Source: an uncultured Lentisphaeria bacterium
Lineage (GTDB): Bacteria > Verrucomicrobiota > Lentisphaeria > Victivallales > Victivallaceae
NCBI GenBank assembly: GCA_903821255.1
Contig: CAIJKT010000465.1
Location: 1-7,160 of the forward strand
Reading direction: 5' to 3'
Length of the DNA stretch: 7,160 bases
In this document: in pieces, positions 5,991 through 7,160 of the stretch
Layout: every line of letters begins with the position of its first letter
How positions within the stretch are numbered: position 1 is the first letter of the stretch
Notes under the pieces: model-generated
Database searches by the model: none
Told to the model about the DNA's origin: nothing
Seen by the model: only the letters and a program-made list of their open reading frames with translations
Made by a program: the position numbers and the translations under genes

Positions 5991-6905
5991 TTATGCCGGC
6001 TTGCTTCCCTTCTCTTTGTTTGCGTTTTCCTGTCCCAATCCCATCGTCAGCGCGGTCAATCCGGCCATACTTCCCAACTGCATAGTTTCAACGACCGTGC
6101 TGGGAACAATTACAATTGTGGCATTCTGCTTCAGCCCTTCATAGAGCATGTTCATAGCCCTCAAATGAAGCGCGACAGGATTGTTGGTATAAGTTTTGGC
6201 AGCCTCTTCAAACTTCTCCGCCACCTGCCGCTCCGAATCTCCAAGAATCACCCTGGCCTGACGCTCTCTTTCCGCCTGGGCCTGCATCGACATCGCATCC
6301 TCCAGCGCGGCGGGAATCAGCACATCCTTGACTTCCACCGAAATAACATTTATGCCCCACGGTTCGGTGCGTTCATCAATGATCTTCTGCAGATCGCTGC
6401 TAATCTTCTCCCGGCCTTCCAGCATGTCCGAAAGCATGGTCTTGCCGATGACATCGCGCAACGCAGTCTGAGACGCCCAGCTTATGGCGCTTTGATAGTC
6501 GGCAACATCCAGCGCGGCCTTCCGGGGATCTAGAACTTTCCAGAACAGCACCGCATCCACATCCACCGGCACCGTATCTTTGGTAAGCGTCTTTTCCGCC
6601 TTGAAAGAAGCGGTTATCACACGGGTATCAATCCAGTAAGGGATTACATCGATAACCGGAATAATGAAAAACAGCCCAGGCCCCTTGAGAGCGCGGAACT
6701 TGCCTAACCGCAGTACCACGACCCTTTCCCACTGATCCGCAACCTTGATTGAGAGAGAGACAAAAAGGGCGATAACCAGGGCAGCGACTGCAATCCATGC
6801 GCTTGCCGGATTCGCCGTGACTTTAAATGTGATAAATGCCAATCCTATGCCAATGCCAAGAATCACGATGAAGATCAATGCTGCAAAAGAACTGTTTTGT
6901 CTCAT
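5991..6905 (-). CDS. SPFH/Band 7 (slipin, stomatin-like) membrane protein
   Basis: This is a stomatin/prohibitin-type scaffold that oligomerises on the inner membrane and is associated in bacteria with membrane microdomains and membrane-protein quality control. The ATG at 6905 gives 304 residues and has an ideal GGAGGT (6918-6913) seven bases upstream. An ATG at 6920 overlaps that site and is rejected. Two hydrophobic segments (~8-27 and 36-54) precede the Band 7 domain (~57-230). Strong slipin signatures are QWERVVVLRLGKF (58-70), KGPGLFFIIPVID (74-86), TKDTVPVDVDAVLFWKV (108-124), RTEPWGINV (179-187) and SMQAQAERERQARVI (206-220). The C-terminal NPVALHLRAMNMLYEGLK (242-259) and IVIVPS (264-269) are also typical of bacterial slipins. 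Such genes often adjoin an NfeD-type gene; none is seen within the ~255 bp upstream of this start in the window or downstream. The tail (~290-304) is polar and low in complexity. Confidence 0.95.
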   Translation of the reverse strand: MRQNSSFAALIFIVILGIGIGLAFITFKVTANPASAWIAVAALVIALFVSLSIKVADQWERVVVLRLGKFRALKGPGLFFIIPVIDVIPYWIDTRVITASFKAEKTLTKDTVPVDVDAVLFWKVLDPRKAALDVADYQSAISWASQTALRDVIGKTMLSDMLEGREKISSDLQKIIDERTEPWGINVISVEVKDVLIPAALEDAMSMQAQAERERQARVILGDSERQVAEKFEEAAKTYTNNPVALHLRAMNMLYEGLKQNATIVIVPSTVVETMQLGSMAGLTALTMGLGQENANKEKGSKPA

Positions 6906-6912
6906 TTCAATT

Positions 6913-6918
6913 ACCTCC
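6913..6918 (-). promoter_or_regulatory. Ribosome binding site fixing the slipin start
   Basis: GGAGGT on the - strand lies seven bases before ATG 6905. It decides against the in-frame ATG at 6920, whose codon overlaps this site. Confidence 0.85.
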
Positions 6919-6950
6919 ATGATTTAAACATCTGAATTTTATGACTTGCA

Positions 6951-6975
6951 TATTGTACTGACTTTCAGGTCAATA
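6951..6975 (-). promoter_or_regulatory. Imperfect palindrome overlapping a candidate slipin promoter
   Basis: The two 11-base arms, TATTGTACTGA and TCAGGTCAATA, separated by CTT, are reverse complements at 9 of 11 positions. On the - strand a TACAAT box (6957-6952, five of six consensus positions) falls inside it, with only a weak -35 (TTTGTA) 16 bases upstream. That would give a leader of about 40 bases before the slipin ATG. A dimeric repressor or activator site overlapping the promoter is a reasonable reading, but the regulator is unknown. Confidence 0.35.
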
Positions 6976-7038
6976 CAAATACGTCTGGCTCAATAATTTA
7001 TTTCTCCTCTTTGTCATCTGTATAATTTATGATAGACC

Positions 7039-7054
7039 GCAATTTTAAAATTGC
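7039..7054. repeat. Perfect 16-base palindrome, possible hairpin with nearby T-tract
   Basis: GCAATTTTAAAATTGC is a perfect palindrome. As a hairpin it gives a 6-bp stem with a TTAA loop. On the + strand a run of eight T (7062-7069) follows seven bases after it, too far and the stem too AT-rich for a convincing terminator. It may be an operator or simply a product of AT-rich sequence. Confidence 0.4.
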
Positions 7055-7160
7055 AACTCTATTTTTTTTGGCTCTTTCGGTGTTTTAGTGGGTAAATGCC
7101 CAAAAAGCTGAAATAACAGTTTGAAAAATATGTAAAGCATAGAATAATAAAGACTCCAAA

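Noticed and set aside
5883..6533. A 216-codon + strand open frame over the slipin gene.
   Set aside because: It is an antisense shadow of the strongly conserved Band 7 coding sequence and has no recognisable family pattern.
1..7160. CRISPR arrays, tandem repeats and insertion-sequence transposases.
   Set aside because: I see no regularly spaced direct repeats, no transposase-like protein on either strand, and no IS-type terminal repeats apart from the hairpin element.

Overview
The window reads as chromosomal DNA of a strictly anaerobic or fermentative Gram-negative bacterium. The evidence is an [FeFe]-hydrogenase catalytic subunit together with a lipid A-type (LpxL/HtrB-like) acyltransferase, which implies an outer membrane with lipopolysaccharide. 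That combination would fit a gut or sediment fermenter, for example in the Lentisphaerota/PVC group or Bacteroidota. The taxon is inference only; no rRNA or other marker is present.

Layout: the + strand carries only the 3' part of a hydA-type hydrogenase gene (2-799), closed by a strong intrinsic terminator (828-858). Everything after it lies on the - strand, convergent with hydA. In order of position these are an OppB/DppB-type ABC permease (869-1891), a lysophospholipid acyltransferase (2062-3093), a large DUF2079-type polytopic membrane protein (3617-5890), and a slipin/stomatin-type SPFH protein (5991-6905). The coding parts near hydA and oppB look GC-rich, while the DUF2079 gene and the intergenic regions are visibly richer in A+T.

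The four - strand genes all act at the cell envelope (peptide-type import, lipid A acylation, a probable GT-C-like membrane enzyme, membrane scaffold). They are separated by gaps of 100-520 bp rather than packed tightly, so they look like a loose envelope neighbourhood of mostly individual transcription units. Only slipin and the DUF2079 gene, 98 bp from stop to first candidate start with no terminator seen, could plausibly share a transcript. The permease has no partner subunits in view.

The most unusual element is in the long gap between the DUF2079 and acyltransferase genes. It is an imperfect inverted repeat of about 160 bp (3414-3575) that would fold into one long multi-tier hairpin capped by a perfect 6-bp stem with a TTCA loop. 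It has no T-tract on either side, so it is not a standard terminator. It may be a miniature palindromic mobile element or a structured RNA. An AT-rich stretch with a TATAAT box precedes it. Smaller palindromes lie upstream of the slipin gene (6951-6975 and 7039-7054).
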